A DNA stretch of 64,000 nt from assembly GCF_008245045.1 (NCBI RefSeq), contig NZ_CP043428.1, positions 1,054,001 through 1,118,000 on the forward strand. The letters run 5' to 3'. Shown here in pieces: positions 10,506 to 19,563 of the stretch (the stretch's first letter is position 1; every line of letters begins with the position of its first letter). Source of the stretch: Campylobacter volucris. GTDB lineage: Bacteria > Campylobacterota > Campylobacteria > Campylobacterales > Campylobacteraceae. The notes beneath the pieces were generated by a model. That model was given only the letters and a program-made list of their open reading frames with translations, was not told the origin of the DNA and did not search any database. The translations under genes and the position numbers were made by a program.

Positions 10506-10991
10506 TTGAATAATTTAGTTAAAAAAAATTCTCAAGAAATTATCGATGATTTATCAAAACAACTTGGTATAGAAAAATGCAAACAAACTATATTTCATCT
10601 TCAAAATATCAACGATAAAGAAAAAAAACTAACATTGCAAGATAATTACGAACAAAATTTAGAACCTTGGTTTATAATCGATGATAATGATGAAGTTAAA
10701 ACCGTATTTTCAGTTCAAACTTTGATTGATTTTTTTCAAAAAGCCAAAGAAATTCAAAAACTCAATTTTGAATTAAGATTAGAAAAAGCTATTTATCAAA
10801 AAATTCCTATAGATTTTCACGATGTATGGGTTGTGGCTATGGATGAAATACGCAAACAAGTTGAAAATGGCATAAAAGAAGCAAATATAGATTTAGATCA
10901 ACTCATCAAAGACATACATCTTAAACACCCAAATTTATTTTTAAACATGAAAGAAATGATACAAAAGGCAAAAACTCATGAAAGATTATAA
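10506..10991 (+). CDS. DUF2603 family protein (UPF0763), unknown function
   Basis: A soluble 161-residue protein of the DUF2603 family, found next to hemB/hemN in Campylobacter (Cj0993c-like from memory). The characteristic stretch PWFIIDDNDEVKTVFSVQTLIDFF lies at about residues 58-81. A helical, charged C-terminus follows. The start is TTG at 10506 with AAAGGA immediately upstream, and no ATG fits. Its last 14 bases overlap the start of hemN, so the two are translationally coupled. This hints at, but does not prove, a role connected with haem metabolism. Confidence 0.82.
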   Translation: MNNLVKKNSQEIIDDLSKQLGIEKCKQTIFHLQNINDKEKKLTLQDNYEQNLEPWFIIDDNDEVKTVFSVQTLIDFFQKAKEIQKLNFELRLEKAIYQKIPIDFHDVWVVAMDEIRKQVENGIKEANIDLDQLIKDIHLKHPNLFLNMKEMIQKAKTHERL

Positions 10992-12333
10992 AAATTTTGT
11001 AAAATACTCTAAAGCCGGACCAAGATATACTTCATATCCGACTGCTGTAGAATTTAATACTAATTTTAATTATGATGAATATTTACAAATTTTAAAAGAT
11101 CAACAAGCGCCTTTGTCTTTGTATTTTCATCTACCTTTTTGTAGAAGTGCTTGTTATTTTTGCGGCTGTAATGTAATTTATACAGCCAAAGAAGAAAGCA
11201 AAGAAAGATATTTAGAGTATCTTTTTAAAGAGCTTGATTTGCTAGCTACCATTTTAAATACTAATAGAATAGTCGAACAAATGCATTTTGGTGGTGGAAC
11301 TCCAACATTTTTTTCAGCCACGCAACTTGAAAAATTAATTTTAAAAATTAAAAGCATATTTTCCAATTTTAGCAAAACTAGCGAGATAAGTTGTGAGATA
11401 GATCCAAGATTTTTAAATGAAGAACAAGCCGATGTTTTAATTAGCAATGGTTTTAATCGTATTAGTTTTGGAGTGCAAGATTTTAACGAAAAAGTTCAAA
11501 AAGAAATTCATAGAATTCAACCCTTTGAGCTTACTAAAAATGCTGTAGATATGGTAAGAAAAAAAGGGGTTAATTCTGTTAATATGGATTTAATTTATGG
11601 TTTGCCTTATCAAGATTTAGAAAGCTTTAAGCAAACTTTGCAAAAAGCTCTTATAATTAATCCTGATAGACTTGCTATTTTTAATTACGCTCATGTACCT
11701 TGGCTTAAAAAAAATATGAGAAAATTTGACGAAGCTACTTTACCAACCCCTGATGTAAAACTTCAAATTTTAGAATTTTGTGAAAACTTTTTAACCCAAA
11801 ATGGTTATAAGATGATAGGTATGGATCATTTTGCAAAGCCTCAAGATGAGCTTTTTAAAGCTTTAGAAAATCAAACTTTACATAGAAATTTCCAAGGCTA
11901 TACTACAAAAGGTGGAACTGATTTAATTGGTATTGGTTTAACTAGCATTGGTGAAGGAAAAAAACACTATATGCAAAATTTTAAAGATATGAAAGATTAT
12001 GAGAAAGCTATTGATGAGGGACGATTGCCTTGTGAAAGAGGTGTTATGCTTGATGAGGATGATGTCTTAAGAAAAGCAGTAATCATGGAGTTTATGAGTA
12101 ATTTTACGCTAAATATAGAAAAAATTGAACAAAATTTTAAAATTAATTTTTTTGAATACTTCAAAGAAGATTTAGAGCAACTTAAAGATTTAAAGCAATT
12201 TGTAAATATAGATTCTAAATATATCAAAGTTAATGAGACAGGAATTTTATTAATTAGAAATATTGCAATGTGTTTTGATAAATATCTAAAAAAAATAAGC
12301 GAAGATAAGAAAGTATTTTCGAAAACGGTTTAA
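10978..12333 (+). CDS. hemN: Oxygen-independent coproporphyrinogen III dehydrogenase
   Basis: A radical-SAM enzyme that oxidatively decarboxylates coproporphyrinogen III to protoporphyrinogen IX without oxygen. It begins with the HemN-typical KYSKAGPRYTSYPTAVEF. The cluster motif CRSACYFCGCN at about residues 56-66 supplies CX3CX2C plus the fourth cysteine. MHFGGGTPTFF at about 102-112 is the SAM-binding GGTP motif. The 451-residue length and the HemN C-terminal domain (GLTSIGEG, RGVMLDEDD) separate it from the shorter HemW. The gene overlaps its upstream neighbour by 14 bases and is followed one base later by the Fe-S protein gene. Confidence 0.95.
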   Translation: MKDYKNFVKYSKAGPRYTSYPTAVEFNTNFNYDEYLQILKDQQAPLSLYFHLPFCRSACYFCGCNVIYTAKEESKERYLEYLFKELDLLATILNTNRIVEQMHFGGGTPTFFSATQLEKLILKIKSIFSNFSKTSEISCEIDPRFLNEEQADVLISNGFNRISFGVQDFNEKVQKEIHRIQPFELTKNAVDMVRKKGVNSVNMDLIYGLPYQDLESFKQTLQKALIINPDRLAIFNYAHVPWLKKNMRKFDEATLPTPDVKLQILEFCENFLTQNGYKMIGMDHFAKPQDELFKALENQTLHRNFQGYTTKGGTDLIGIGLTSIGEGKKHYMQNFKDMKDYEKAIDEGRLPCERGVMLDEDDVLRKAVIMEFMSNFTLNIEKIEQNFKINFFEYFKEDLEQLKDLKQFVNIDSKYIKVNETGILLIRNIAMCFDKYLKKISEDKKVFSKTV

Positions 12334-12334
12334 A

Positions 12335-13603
12335 ATGCTAAATATTGATGAAATTTCAAATGCTTGTGTAAAATGCGGCAAATGCATACCAACTTGCACT
12401 ATACACCAAATAAATCCCGATGAGAGTACATCTCCAAGAGGATTTTTAGATCTAATTAATGCTTATAATAATAAAGAATTAAATTTAGATGAAAATCTTA
12501 AAAAAACTTTAGAATCATGCTTTTTATGCACTAATTGTGTCGAAGTTTGCCCAAGTCATCTAAAAGTAGATAGCGCTATAGAAAAAGCTCGTTATGATAT
12601 AGCTCAAAAATTTGGTATAGCTTGGTATAAAAAAATACTTTTTTTTCTTTTAAGAAATAGAAAAATCTTAGATTTACTTGCCAAATTTGGATATGTCTTT
12701 CAAAGTTGTGCTTTTAAGATAAATCATTTAAATGTAGGAATGAAGGCTAAATTTAATCTTCCTCTTATTAAAAAAGATAGATTATTGCCATCTTTAAACA
12801 AAAAAAGCTTTTTAAATTCACATAGTGATTTTATAGACAATCAAGGAAAACAAAATATAGGAGTTTTTATAGGATGTTTGGCTAATTATTCTTATACCAA
12901 TACAGGCTTGGCTTTACTACAAATATGCAAACATCTAAAAATTAATGTGGATTTATTAAAAGAGCAAAAGTGCTGTGGGGCACCGCATTATTTTACAGGA
13001 GATTTTAAAAGTGTTGAAAAACTAGCCAAAAAAAATATCTTGTATTTTGAAGAAAAATTAAAAACGCTAGATTATATCATCGTTCCAGAAGCTACTTGCT
13101 CAGCGATGTTAAATGTTGATTATGAACATTTTTTTCATATGATTGATGATCAAGAATGGGCAAAAAGAGCTAAAATAGTATCATCAAAAATTTTACTTGC
13201 AACAAAATATTTTTACAAACATACCAATTTAGAAGAAATATTAAAAAATCAAAAAAATACTAATATAAACATCACTTATCATGATCCATGTCATGCTAGA
13301 AAAATGCAAGGTGTTTTTAAAGAACCAAGAGCCTTGCTTAAAAATAATTATATTTTTAAAGAACTACCTAATTCAAATGAATGCTGTGGTTTTGGCGGTA
13401 TAAGTATGCAAATGGAAAATTATGACAAAGCTTTACAAGTTGGCATACAAAAGGCTAAAAATATAAAAAAAGTTGATGTTAAAATCATAAGTGCTGAGTG
13501 TTCAGCTTGTAGAATGCAAATTTCAAATTCTTTAGAACATGAAAAAATTGATACTAAATTTTTACATCCTTTAGAGCTAATAGCTCAAGCTTTGAAAAAC
13601 TAA
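12335..13603 (+). CDS. Fe-S oxidoreductase with two 4Fe-4S sites and two CCG domains (GlcF/GlpC/LutA type)
   Basis: A 422-residue cytoplasmic electron-transfer subunit. Two ferredoxin motifs are visible, CVKCGKCIPTC at about residues 11-21 and CFLCTNCVEVCP at about 64-75. Two cysteine-rich CCG domains follow: CCGAPHYFTG at about 212, and CCGFGGI with CSACRMQIS near the C-terminus. This order matches the iron-sulfur subunits of glycolate, lactate and glycerol-3-phosphate oxidases. No flavin dehydrogenase partner lies nearby, so the substrate is open. It starts one base after hemN, and the same gene follows hemN in C. jejuni (Cj0991c). Confidence 0.85.
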   Translation: MLNIDEISNACVKCGKCIPTCTIHQINPDESTSPRGFLDLINAYNNKELNLDENLKKTLESCFLCTNCVEVCPSHLKVDSAIEKARYDIAQKFGIAWYKKILFFLLRNRKILDLLAKFGYVFQSCAFKINHLNVGMKAKFNLPLIKKDRLLPSLNKKSFLNSHSDFIDNQGKQNIGVFIGCLANYSYTNTGLALLQICKHLKINVDLLKEQKCCGAPHYFTGDFKSVEKLAKKNILYFEEKLKTLDYIIVPEATCSAMLNVDYEHFFHMIDDQEWAKRAKIVSSKILLATKYFYKHTNLEEILKNQKNTNINITYHDPCHARKMQGVFKEPRALLKNNYIFKELPNSNECCGFGGISMQMENYDKALQVGIQKAKNIKKVDVKIISAECSACRMQISNSLEHEKIDTKFLHPLELIAQALKN

Positions 13604-13614
13604 TCTTTAGTTTT
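13596..13614. terminator. Short hairpin between convergent genes
   Basis: AAAACTAA, loop TCT, TTAGTTTT. The 8-bp stem begins inside the stop codon of the Fe-S gene and the arms give an A-run and T-run, so it could act in both directions. It is short and AT-rich. Confidence 0.45.
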
Positions 13615-13622
13615 AATATCTT

Positions 13623-13808
13623 CTATATTAAACCTATTTTTTCTATTAATATTCTATTTTTTTCTATATCTTCGCTATTTTTTTTACATTCATTTTTAAG
13701 TATTTCTATATTTTGATATAAAATTTTGAGTTTTTTCTCATAACGATTAATCAGTAAAAAGACTATAAATAAAAGTAAAATTAAAACAAACCAACTTAAA
13801 AATTCCAT
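13623..13808 (-). CDS. Small single-pass membrane protein with coiled coil
   Basis: A 61-residue protein that I do not recognise. An N-terminal membrane helix (FLSWFVLILLLFIVFLLI, about residues 3-20) is followed by a basic stop-transfer and a charged heptad-like helix of about 38 residues (KKLKILYQNIEILKNECKKN and beyond). This is the outline of a small membrane scaffold protein. AAAGGAG lies at ideal spacing before the ATG, which supports a real gene. It is 37 bases downstream of alr on the same strand. Confidence 0.68.
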   Translation of the reverse strand: MEFLSWFVLILLLFIVFLLINRYEKKLKILYQNIEILKNECKKNSEDIEKNRILIEKIGLI

Positions 13809-13845
13809 CTTGTCTCCTTTTTAAATTATGTTAATATATTTTAAC

Positions 13846-14853
13846 TTAAACTACAATTCTTTGTAAAAAAGGTGAAAGTTTGACTAAAATTTCATAATTG
13901 ATGGTATTAAAAAATTTCGCCATATCGTTTGCATTTTCAATTACACAAACTTCATCGCCACAATCTTCACAAGAAAAATTATCCATAGACATTTTTCCAA
14001 GAATTTTTTTTCCATTTGGCAAAAAGAAGTCTTTTTTTCCATCATATCGAAACAAACCATCTCCATAGCCTAAATCATATGTAGCAATGTCCATTTCTTC
14101 TTTTGCAACAAACATTCCACCATAACCAACACTTTGAAATTTTTTAAGTTTTCTTTGACTAATTTTATTTGCCCATAAACTCAAAACTTTTTTTAAATTT
14201 TGATTAAAATAAGCATAGCCAAATTGCACAAGTCCTACTCTACAATACTCATCTTCAGCTAATTTTGCACTTCTAAATAAGGCTTCAGAATTATGAGAAT
14301 GAAAAATGATATCTTTAGATTTTTCTTGTAAGATATTTTTTATCTTTTCTTTGACAATTTGAAAATTTTGTTTTTGCACATAATAACTTGCATCCAGCTC
14401 ATCACTTCCAGCAAAATGCATCATAACACCTTGCAAACATAAGTTATTTTGTTCTATTTGAGATAAAACTTCTTCTAACTCGTGCATTAAAATACCATTT
14501 CGATGCATATTTGTATCAACAACTAGATGAATTTTTGTATTTGGTTTAAATTTAGTGATATCTTTTTTATCATTTAAAGCATAAATAAATTTTTCATTTT
14601 CATTCAAATTTGGAAGATGAGATAAAATCAAAATATTATCAAAAAAATCTTGCAACTCTAACGCTTCGTTTTCATTTTTTACCGCTATAAAATTAATGCC
14701 TTTAGCTCTTGCAATAGGAGCTAAAATTTTAGCTCCATGTCCATAAGCATTATCCTTAAAAACGCATATTACTTTACCATAAGATCCTGCCTTTGTGGCA
14801 ATCAAATCAAGATTAAATTCATAAGCTTTACGATCTAATTTTATATAAGCCAT
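13846..14853 (-). CDS. alr: Alanine racemase
   Basis: A PLP enzyme converting L-alanine to D-alanine for peptidoglycan. The cofactor lysine is in CVFKDNAYGHG at about residues 30-40. The opposing catalytic tyrosine lies in SVGYGGMF, followed by DLGYGDGLFR, which corresponds to the family GYADG motif. MHFAGSDE carries the substrate-side region. At 335 residues it is some 25 shorter than Bacillus Alr, as expected for Campylobacter. Its ATG overlaps the stop of pgp2 (TAATG), so both peptidoglycan genes are coupled. A D-amino-acid transaminase-like gene at 60167 could supply further D-amino-acid chemistry. Confidence 0.93.
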   Translation of the reverse strand: MAYIKLDRKAYEFNLDLIATKAGSYGKVICVFKDNAYGHGAKILAPIARAKGINFIAVKNENEALELQDFFDNILILSHLPNLNENEKFIYALNDKKDITKFKPNTKIHLVVDTNMHRNGILMHELEEVLSQIEQNNLCLQGVMMHFAGSDELDASYYVQKQNFQIVKEKIKNILQEKSKDIIFHSHNSEALFRSAKLAEDEYCRVGLVQFGYAYFNQNLKKVLSLWANKISQRKLKKFQSVGYGGMFVAKEEMDIATYDLGYGDGLFRYDGKKDFFLPNGKKILGKMSMDNFSCEDCGDEVCVIENANDMAKFFNTINYEILVKLSPFLQRIVV

Positions 14854-15833
14854 TACTGCTCAGCTAAAATTTGCATTTTATCATCTTGCAATCTTACATA
14901 AATGACTTTGTTTCCTTTAAATTTATAATTTTTGGCGTTATAATCTTCATAAAAACCTATTCTAAAAATTTTCTCATTTTTTGCATTTGGATAAGGGCTG
15001 ATACTTAAATCTGAGAATTTAATTACTTTTTTTTCATTTCTTGAAAAAATTCTCTCTTTTGTCTTTGCAAATTGTTCATATTTATGCTTATTATTGTGTT
15101 TAAAAACTTTTTGATCATAAAATGATAGATATTTTTTTATATCATTATTTTGCCAACTTTCTTTCCATGCAAATAAATTTGCAAGCAAAGTAGAAACTTC
15201 ATCAATATTAGTTGTTATTTTATCCTTTTCTTCAGTCATAGCATAAGTTTTTCTATCTGCTACAAGCTTATTAAAATCTTCTAATAACTCATTATGGATT
15301 GCAATACAACCTCTAGTTTTATATGTATCAATACGAGTACCATCTAAAGGATAACCATGTATCCATATCCCACTACCTGTTTTGCCTAAAGTCTTATCTA
15401 AAACATTAGGATAAGTCGTAGCAAAAGCAAAAGGACCATAATATGGATCTCCAGGGTAAAATTTCTTCCCTAATTCATAAAAACCTATAGGAGTTTTTAA
15501 ATCTCCTTCTATTTCTTTATCTCCTGCTAGGCCTGTTAAAACATCTTTTTGTATAAATTTTCTTTCTAACTTTCCATCATCGTAATAAAATACTCTAATG
15601 ATTTTATCACCTTTGTTGGTCAAAACTATAGCTACATTATCATCATAATAACCCAAACTAACATTTTTATCTTTTAATTCTTTAGCCCAAAATTCTTTTG
15701 ATGCTAACTCTTGCTCTAAAACCTTTTCTACAGCTTCTAAGCCTTCATTAAGATAAATTTTTGCAAGATTACTTGCATTTGCAAAAATAATAAAAAACAC
15801 CAACGAAAATAAAACTCTAAGTAACAATTTCAA
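14853..15833 (-). CDS. pgp2: Periplasmic L,D-carboxypeptidase Pgp2 (YkuD domain)
   Basis: Pgp2 trims peptidoglycan tetrapeptides to tripeptides and is needed for helical shape in C. jejuni (Cj0906c). A signal peptide is seen at 1-20 (LLLRVLFSLVFFIIFANA). The L,D-transpeptidase fold spans about 75-200, with catalytic His in WIHGYPLDGTRIDT and Cys in YKTRGCIAIHN. The usual SHGC is TRGC here. An NTF2-like domain with Trp-rich start (FAWKESWQNNDIKKYLSFY) occupies the C-terminal third, as in Pgp2. It lies upstream of alr with a one-base overlap. Confidence 0.92.
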   Translation of the reverse strand: MKLLLRVLFSLVFFIIFANASNLAKIYLNEGLEAVEKVLEQELASKEFWAKELKDKNVSLGYYDDNVAIVLTNKGDKIIRVFYYDDGKLERKFIQKDVLTGLAGDKEIEGDLKTPIGFYELGKKFYPGDPYYGPFAFATTYPNVLDKTLGKTGSGIWIHGYPLDGTRIDTYKTRGCIAIHNELLEDFNKLVADRKTYAMTEEKDKITTNIDEVSTLLANLFAWKESWQNNDIKKYLSFYDQKVFKHNNKHKYEQFAKTKERIFSRNEKKVIKFSDLSISPYPNAKNEKIFRIGFYEDYNAKNYKFKGNKVIYVRLQDDKMQILAEQ

Positions 15834-15908
15834 CCTTTCTTTGATTATAAATTTAAAGGTGTAATTATAGTATTTTTACAATAAATATATTTTTAAATTT
15901 ATTCAGTG

Positions 15909-15914
15909 TATAAT
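15909..15914 (+). promoter_or_regulatory. -10 box of the copper-chaperone operon
   Basis: GTATAAT 32 bases before the ATG at 15946, in the gap between divergent pgp2 and the PCuAC gene. Confidence 0.6.
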
Positions 15915-15945
15915 GTTTTAAATACCAAAAATAAAGGAAAATAGT

Positions 15946-16356
15946 ATGAAAAAAATTTTAGCACTTTGTATATTTAGTTCGTTTTTATTTGCAAATGATA
16001 TTGTAATCAATAATCCTTATGTAAAACAAACTCCTCCAAATGCCAAAGCAACTGCGTTTTTTTTAGAAATTCAAAACAAATCTAACAAAGATATAAAACT
16101 CATAAAAGCTGATAACTCGCTAAGTGATACTACTGAAATTCACGATCATATCATGGAAAATGGCAAAAAAATGATGGTGCAAATTCCTCAAATAATCATC
16201 AAAGCAAATTCTAGTGCTATTTTGAAACCAGGTGGTATGCATATCATGGCTTTAAATCTTAAACAAAATGTCACAGAAAATACAAAAGCTAGTCTCACTC
16301 TTTATTTTGATGATAATACAACCATAAAATTGCAAGATATAAGTCCTAAAAAATAA
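15946..16356 (+). CDS. Periplasmic copper chaperone, PCuAC family
   Basis: A 136-residue periplasmic Cu(I) chaperone thought to deliver copper to cytochrome oxidase together with SCO1. The signal peptide is about 1-16 (MKKILALCIFSSFLFA). The copper site HX10MX21HXM is recognisable: a His in IHDHIMENG, a Met in KKMMVQIP, then His and Met in PGGMHIM near residue 107. The downstream membrane gene overlaps it (TAATG), and the SCO1 gene follows. The three genes keep the C. jejuni order Cj0909-Cj0911. Confidence 0.9.
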   Translation: MKKILALCIFSSFLFANDIVINNPYVKQTPPNAKATAFFLEIQNKSNKDIKLIKADNSLSDTTEIHDHIMENGKKMMVQIPQIIIKANSSAILKPGGMHIMALNLKQNVTENTKASLTLYFDDNTTIKLQDISPKK

Positions 16357-16805
16357 TGAAAAATTTATTTATATTTGCTCTAGCTATTATTTTGGCAATA
16401 GCTGGAGCTTATTTTTATAATAATCTAACAAACAATCCTTACAAAAAAAGAGAACTAATCACCACACTCACGCCATTACAATGTGATTTAAACACTCAAG
16501 AATGCCAATATAACCTTAATGGAAGAAAAGTTTTAGTATCTTTAAGTCCAAAACCGATTACTTCTATGAGTGAGCTTGATTTAAACATCAGCAATCTTGG
16601 TGATTTTGACAAACTCAACGCTAGAGTCTATGGACTTAATATGTATATGGGAGATATAGTACCAAATTTTAAAAAAATAAATAATTCTTATCATGCAAAA
16701 TTGGTCTTAAGTTCATGCACTCTTGATACAATGCGTTTTAGAATTGAACTTTTTGATGATGAGAAACCACTCAATTTTTATTTTGATTTTGATGTAAAAA
16801 GGTAA
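16356..16805 (+). CDS. Membrane-anchored periplasmic protein of the copper operon
   Basis: A 149-residue protein with one N-terminal membrane helix (FIFALAIILAIAGAYFY, about 5-21) and a periplasmic beta-rich domain. It contains two cysteines spaced as C-X6-C (CDLNTQEC) and a later SSCTLDTMRFRIEL. It stands between the PCuAC chaperone and SCO1 and overlaps the former by one codon position. A role in copper delivery or oxidase assembly is inferred from that position. The tail reads like FixH-type or YtkA-type domains, but I cannot assign a family with certainty. Confidence 0.75.
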   Translation: MKNLFIFALAIILAIAGAYFYNNLTNNPYKKRELITTLTPLQCDLNTQECQYNLNGRKVLVSLSPKPITSMSELDLNISNLGDFDKLNARVYGLNMYMGDIVPNFKKINNSYHAKLVLSSCTLDTMRFRIELFDDEKPLNFYFDFDVKR

Positions 16806-16808
16806 AAA

Positions 16809-17366
16809 ATGAAAAAAATGAAATTTTTCTTACTTATTTTTATCACAATCGGAGTTTTTTTTATCTCAAATCAATATTTTCAAAATAACAAATATAATTT
16901 TAATCTAAATTCTGAAAAGGGCTTACTAAGTCTTAAAGATTTTGCTGGCAAAAAGCTAATTGTATATTTTGGTTATACTTATTGTCCTGATGTATGTCCA
17001 ACAGAGCTAGCTTTAATTGGAGATGTTTTAACTAAAATGGATGCAAAAAATGCACATGTTTTGTTTATCTCATTAGATCCAAATAGAGACAATAACATCA
17101 CTCAAACTAGTCAATGGGTAAAATATTTTTACCCAAATTCTACTGCTTTAGTTGCAAAAAACGAAAATGAACTTCAAAATATCACAAAAAATTATGGGGT
17201 TGTTTATGAAAAAATACCTCTTCCAAATTCTGCTATGCAATATTCCATTGCTCATAGTGGTGAATTTTATCTTTTAGATGAAAATGGAAAATTTGTAAAA
17301 AAAATTAGTGATATTAGTTATGAAAATTTTTATAATGAGATTAAAAAATTTTTAAATGAGAAATGA
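16809..17366 (+). CDS. SCO1/SenC family copper-binding thioredoxin-fold protein
   Basis: A membrane-anchored periplasmic protein (helix at about 5-21) that binds copper for cytochrome oxidase assembly. The metal-binding cysteines are in GYTYCPDVCPTELALIG (CX3C, about residues 58-62). The third ligand, a histidine, is in YSIAHSGEFYLLD at about 148. It is 185 residues long, normal for SCO proteins. It starts three bases after its neighbour and completes the copper trio. Its stop codon lies inside a terminator shared with the convergent permease gene. Confidence 0.93.
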   Translation: MKKMKFFLLIFITIGVFFISNQYFQNNKYNFNLNSEKGLLSLKDFAGKKLIVYFGYTYCPDVCPTELALIGDVLTKMDAKNAHVLFISLDPNRDNNITQTSQWVKYFYPNSTALVAKNENELQNITKNYGVVYEKIPLPNSAMQYSIAHSGEFYLLDENGKFVKKISDISYENFYNEIKKFLNEK

Positions 17367-17380
17367 TTATTCATTTCTCA
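17357..17380. terminator. Bidirectional terminator spanning two convergent stop codons
   Basis: Perfect 10-bp stem TGAGAAATGA, loop TTAT, then TCATTTCTCA. It covers the last codons and stops of both the SCO1 gene and the LolC/E-like gene, which abut at 17366/17367. Confidence 0.65.
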
Positions 17381-18569
17381 AAGTTTCTAAAATATTTACT
17401 TGGGTTGCTTTTTTAGCTGGATAATAAGATGACAAAGCAACGATAAAAATCGCACCAAAAATCGTTGATAGAAAATCAACCAAAGATAATTCTAGTGGTA
17501 ATTTACTCATACCATATACATCACTGGGTAAAGAAATAATATCAAAATTTCCAAGCATATATAAAGCAATGGTTGCTAAAATCATTCCTGCTATAATTCC
17601 ACTTCCTCCGATTAAAAATCCTAAAGAAAAAAAGGTTTTTTTGATTTCATTTTTGCTTACCCCTAAAGAAAGCAATAATGCTATCTCAGAGCGTCTATTC
17701 ATAACTATCATCAACAAAGAACTAACTATATTTAAACTTGCAACTAAAATAATGAGCATCAAAACTATAAAAAGCGCTCTTTTTTCCAAAGCCAAAGCAG
17801 CAAAAAAATTGCCATTTTGCTCCCACCAACCTACGCTTAGATACTTAGCTCCTAAAAATTCTTCTATAGCTTTAATGTCTTCAAAAGGTTTTTTTGAAAA
17901 TACATGCAATCCATCATATACACCTTTTGGATAAGATAAAATTTTTGCTAAAGAATTAATATCTACATACATATAAGCTTTATCATAAGCAAGCAAACCA
18001 GAAGAAAAAGAAGCTTTAACATCAAAACGCTTTACTTGTGGAATTAAAGACAAACCACTCGCATTTAAATGAGAAAAAATTAATGTTATTTTATCATCAA
18101 ATGTAAGATCAAATTCAGTTTTTAAACCATTGCCAATTAATATATCAAAATTTTGAAGAGTTTTATTTTGCAATGCTTGATTTATCACATCATTGATTTT
18201 TTTCTCATCATCAAAATTAACTCCAAAAAGCACTCCACCTTCTAACTTAAAATCATTTCTAGCAATCACTTGAGTGCTGATATAAGGACTAAATAACAAA
18301 TTTGGAAATTTATTTTTCAAATCTTGCAATAACTTCTCATCAACACTGGCTCCAAAACGAGGTAAAATCGATATTGGATAATTCATAGTAAAAAGTTTTC
18401 TTTCAAACTCTTTATCAAAACCATTCATAATAGCCATAGCAACCAAAAGAACACACAAACCTATACTTACACCCAAAAAAGCCAAAATTTTTGATAGCAT
18501 TATAAATGGCTGATCTTTGTCAAAACGCAAATATTTAAATAATAAATACCTAGGAATACTTTTATTCAT
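17367..18569 (-). CDS. LolC/LolE-type lipoprotein-releasing ABC permease
   Basis: A 400-residue inner-membrane permease. TM1 is at about 24-46 (AFLGVSIGLCVLLVAMAIMNGF), a large periplasmic domain covers about 50-250, and three membrane helices lie in the FtsX-like C-terminal domain. LolC features include the N-terminal YLLFKYLRFDKDQPFIMLSKI and RRSEIALLLSLGVSKNEI before the last two helices. It should work with a LolD ATPase to extract lipoproteins such as FlgP and MapA from the inner membrane; no lolD lies in this window. Cj0941c is the likely counterpart. Confidence 0.87.
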   Translation of the reverse strand: MNKSIPRYLLFKYLRFDKDQPFIMLSKILAFLGVSIGLCVLLVAMAIMNGFDKEFERKLFTMNYPISILPRFGASVDEKLLQDLKNKFPNLLFSPYISTQVIARNDFKLEGGVLFGVNFDDEKKINDVINQALQNKTLQNFDILIGNGLKTEFDLTFDDKITLIFSHLNASGLSLIPQVKRFDVKASFSSGLLAYDKAYMYVDINSLAKILSYPKGVYDGLHVFSKKPFEDIKAIEEFLGAKYLSVGWWEQNGNFFAALALEKRALFIVLMLIILVASLNIVSSLLMIVMNRRSEIALLLSLGVSKNEIKKTFFSLGFLIGGSGIIAGMILATIALYMLGNFDIISLPSDVYGMSKLPLELSLVDFLSTIFGAIFIVALSSYYPAKKATQVNILETLRNE

Positions 18570-18625
18570 TTTACAACTTTGTTTTTATTTATTTTATCCT
18601 TAAAGTGATAAAATTTAACTTTGTA

Positions 18626-19072
18626 TTATTTTAGATAATATATAAAAAAACTATTGTTATTAAATTCGACTATAAATCTTAAGGGTAAAATTCTCACATA
18701 AGTTTCACTATGGGTTATAGCTAAATTGGTTTGAGTAAAATCTTTTACATCAATTTTAAAATTTAAAAAACAATCAATCAAATCACTTTTTCTTGAATTT
18801 AAAAAATTAAATTTATCCATCTTACTCATTTTATCTTCGTCAATATTGCCAAAATTATCACGAGGTAATAATGCAAAATCTTTATCATTATAAGGAATTT
18901 CACATGCGTATTCTAATTGTTTTTTCTTGCTTTTAGTCATAGCAATGGAAATAGTTTCATTTTGATGAAAAAGGATTAAATTTTTATTAGAAAGTTCTGC
19001 CCAAAATATAAACTCATCTTGGGCAAATACTTTAAAAGATAAGAAGATTAATAAGCAAATAATTCTTTCCAC
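18626..19072 (-). CDS. flgQ: Flagellar motility protein FlgQ
   Basis: A 148-residue exported protein, the counterpart of Cj1025c (FlgQ), which is required with FlgP for motility and for the basal disk around the flagellar motor in C. jejuni. The signal peptide is about 1-17 (IICLLIFLSFKVFAQDEF, cleavage after FAQ or SFKVFA). No domain beyond the FlgQ family is visible. The frame opens with GTG at 19072, inside the end of flgP (25-base overlap), so the two are coupled. I see no good alternative start. Confidence 0.85.
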   Translation of the reverse strand: MERIICLLIFLSFKVFAQDEFIFWAELSNKNLILFHQNETISIAMTKSKKKQLEYACEIPYNDKDFALLPRDNFGNIDEDKMSKMDKFNFLNSRKSDLIDCFLNFKIDVKDFTQTNLAITHSETYVRILPLRFIVEFNNNSFFIYYLK

Positions 19073-19563
19073 TTGTCTGCGTCGATTTTTAATTCCACAT
19101 TTACTCTATAAAGTCCATCTTTAAAATCTTGATCAACCACACTAGCGTTTTTAATCAAACCATTTACTTGAGCTGTAATGGTTGAACTTTTAAGCATAGC
19201 ATCTTTTACTGTGTCTTTACCATTGATTCTTACACCATATAGCTTACTAGCTAATTGTCTATAAGCATCTGTAATCGCTGCTCTTTTAGCTAATGCTAAA
19301 GCTTGACCAACTGAAACAGTATTAAGCGGAGCTATACCCTCTCCTACTGCAGTAAAAGTTAAATCATTATCCGTACTTGTATCATTTGCAAGCATTTTTT
19401 CTTCTCTAATGATACTACGAACATCCTCTTTGTCAACCTTTTGCACTACAACATCATTAGAAGTAGTACCAGCTTGAGCTTGATTAGCACTTAAAGCCCT
19501 TTGATCTAGCGCACACGCACTAAAACCTAAAGCCACACAAAACATAAAAACAATTTTTTTCAT
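19048..19563 (-). CDS. flgP: Outer-membrane lipoprotein FlgP (flagellar basal disk)
   Basis: FlgP (Cj1026c) is the lipoprotein that forms the large basal disk needed for torque in C. jejuni. The signal peptide ends in a lipobox, GFSAC, giving lipidation at about Cys17. The rest contains the LPP20-like domain (ALAKRAAITDAYRQLASKLYGVRINGKDTV). I take the ATG at 19563, with GAAGG eight bases upstream, giving 171 residues. The frame is open to a TTG at 19578, but that lies on the Shine-Dalgarno itself. A sigma-54 promoter lies at 19601-19617. flgQ overlaps its 3' end. Confidence 0.92.
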   Translation of the reverse strand: MKKIVFMFCVALGFSACALDQRALSANQAQAGTTSNDVVVQKVDKEDVRSIIREEKMLANDTSTDNDLTFTAVGEGIAPLNTVSVGQALALAKRAAITDAYRQLASKLYGVRINGKDTVKDAMLKSSTITAQVNGLIKNASVVDQDFKDGLYRVNVELKIDADKWKELFAY

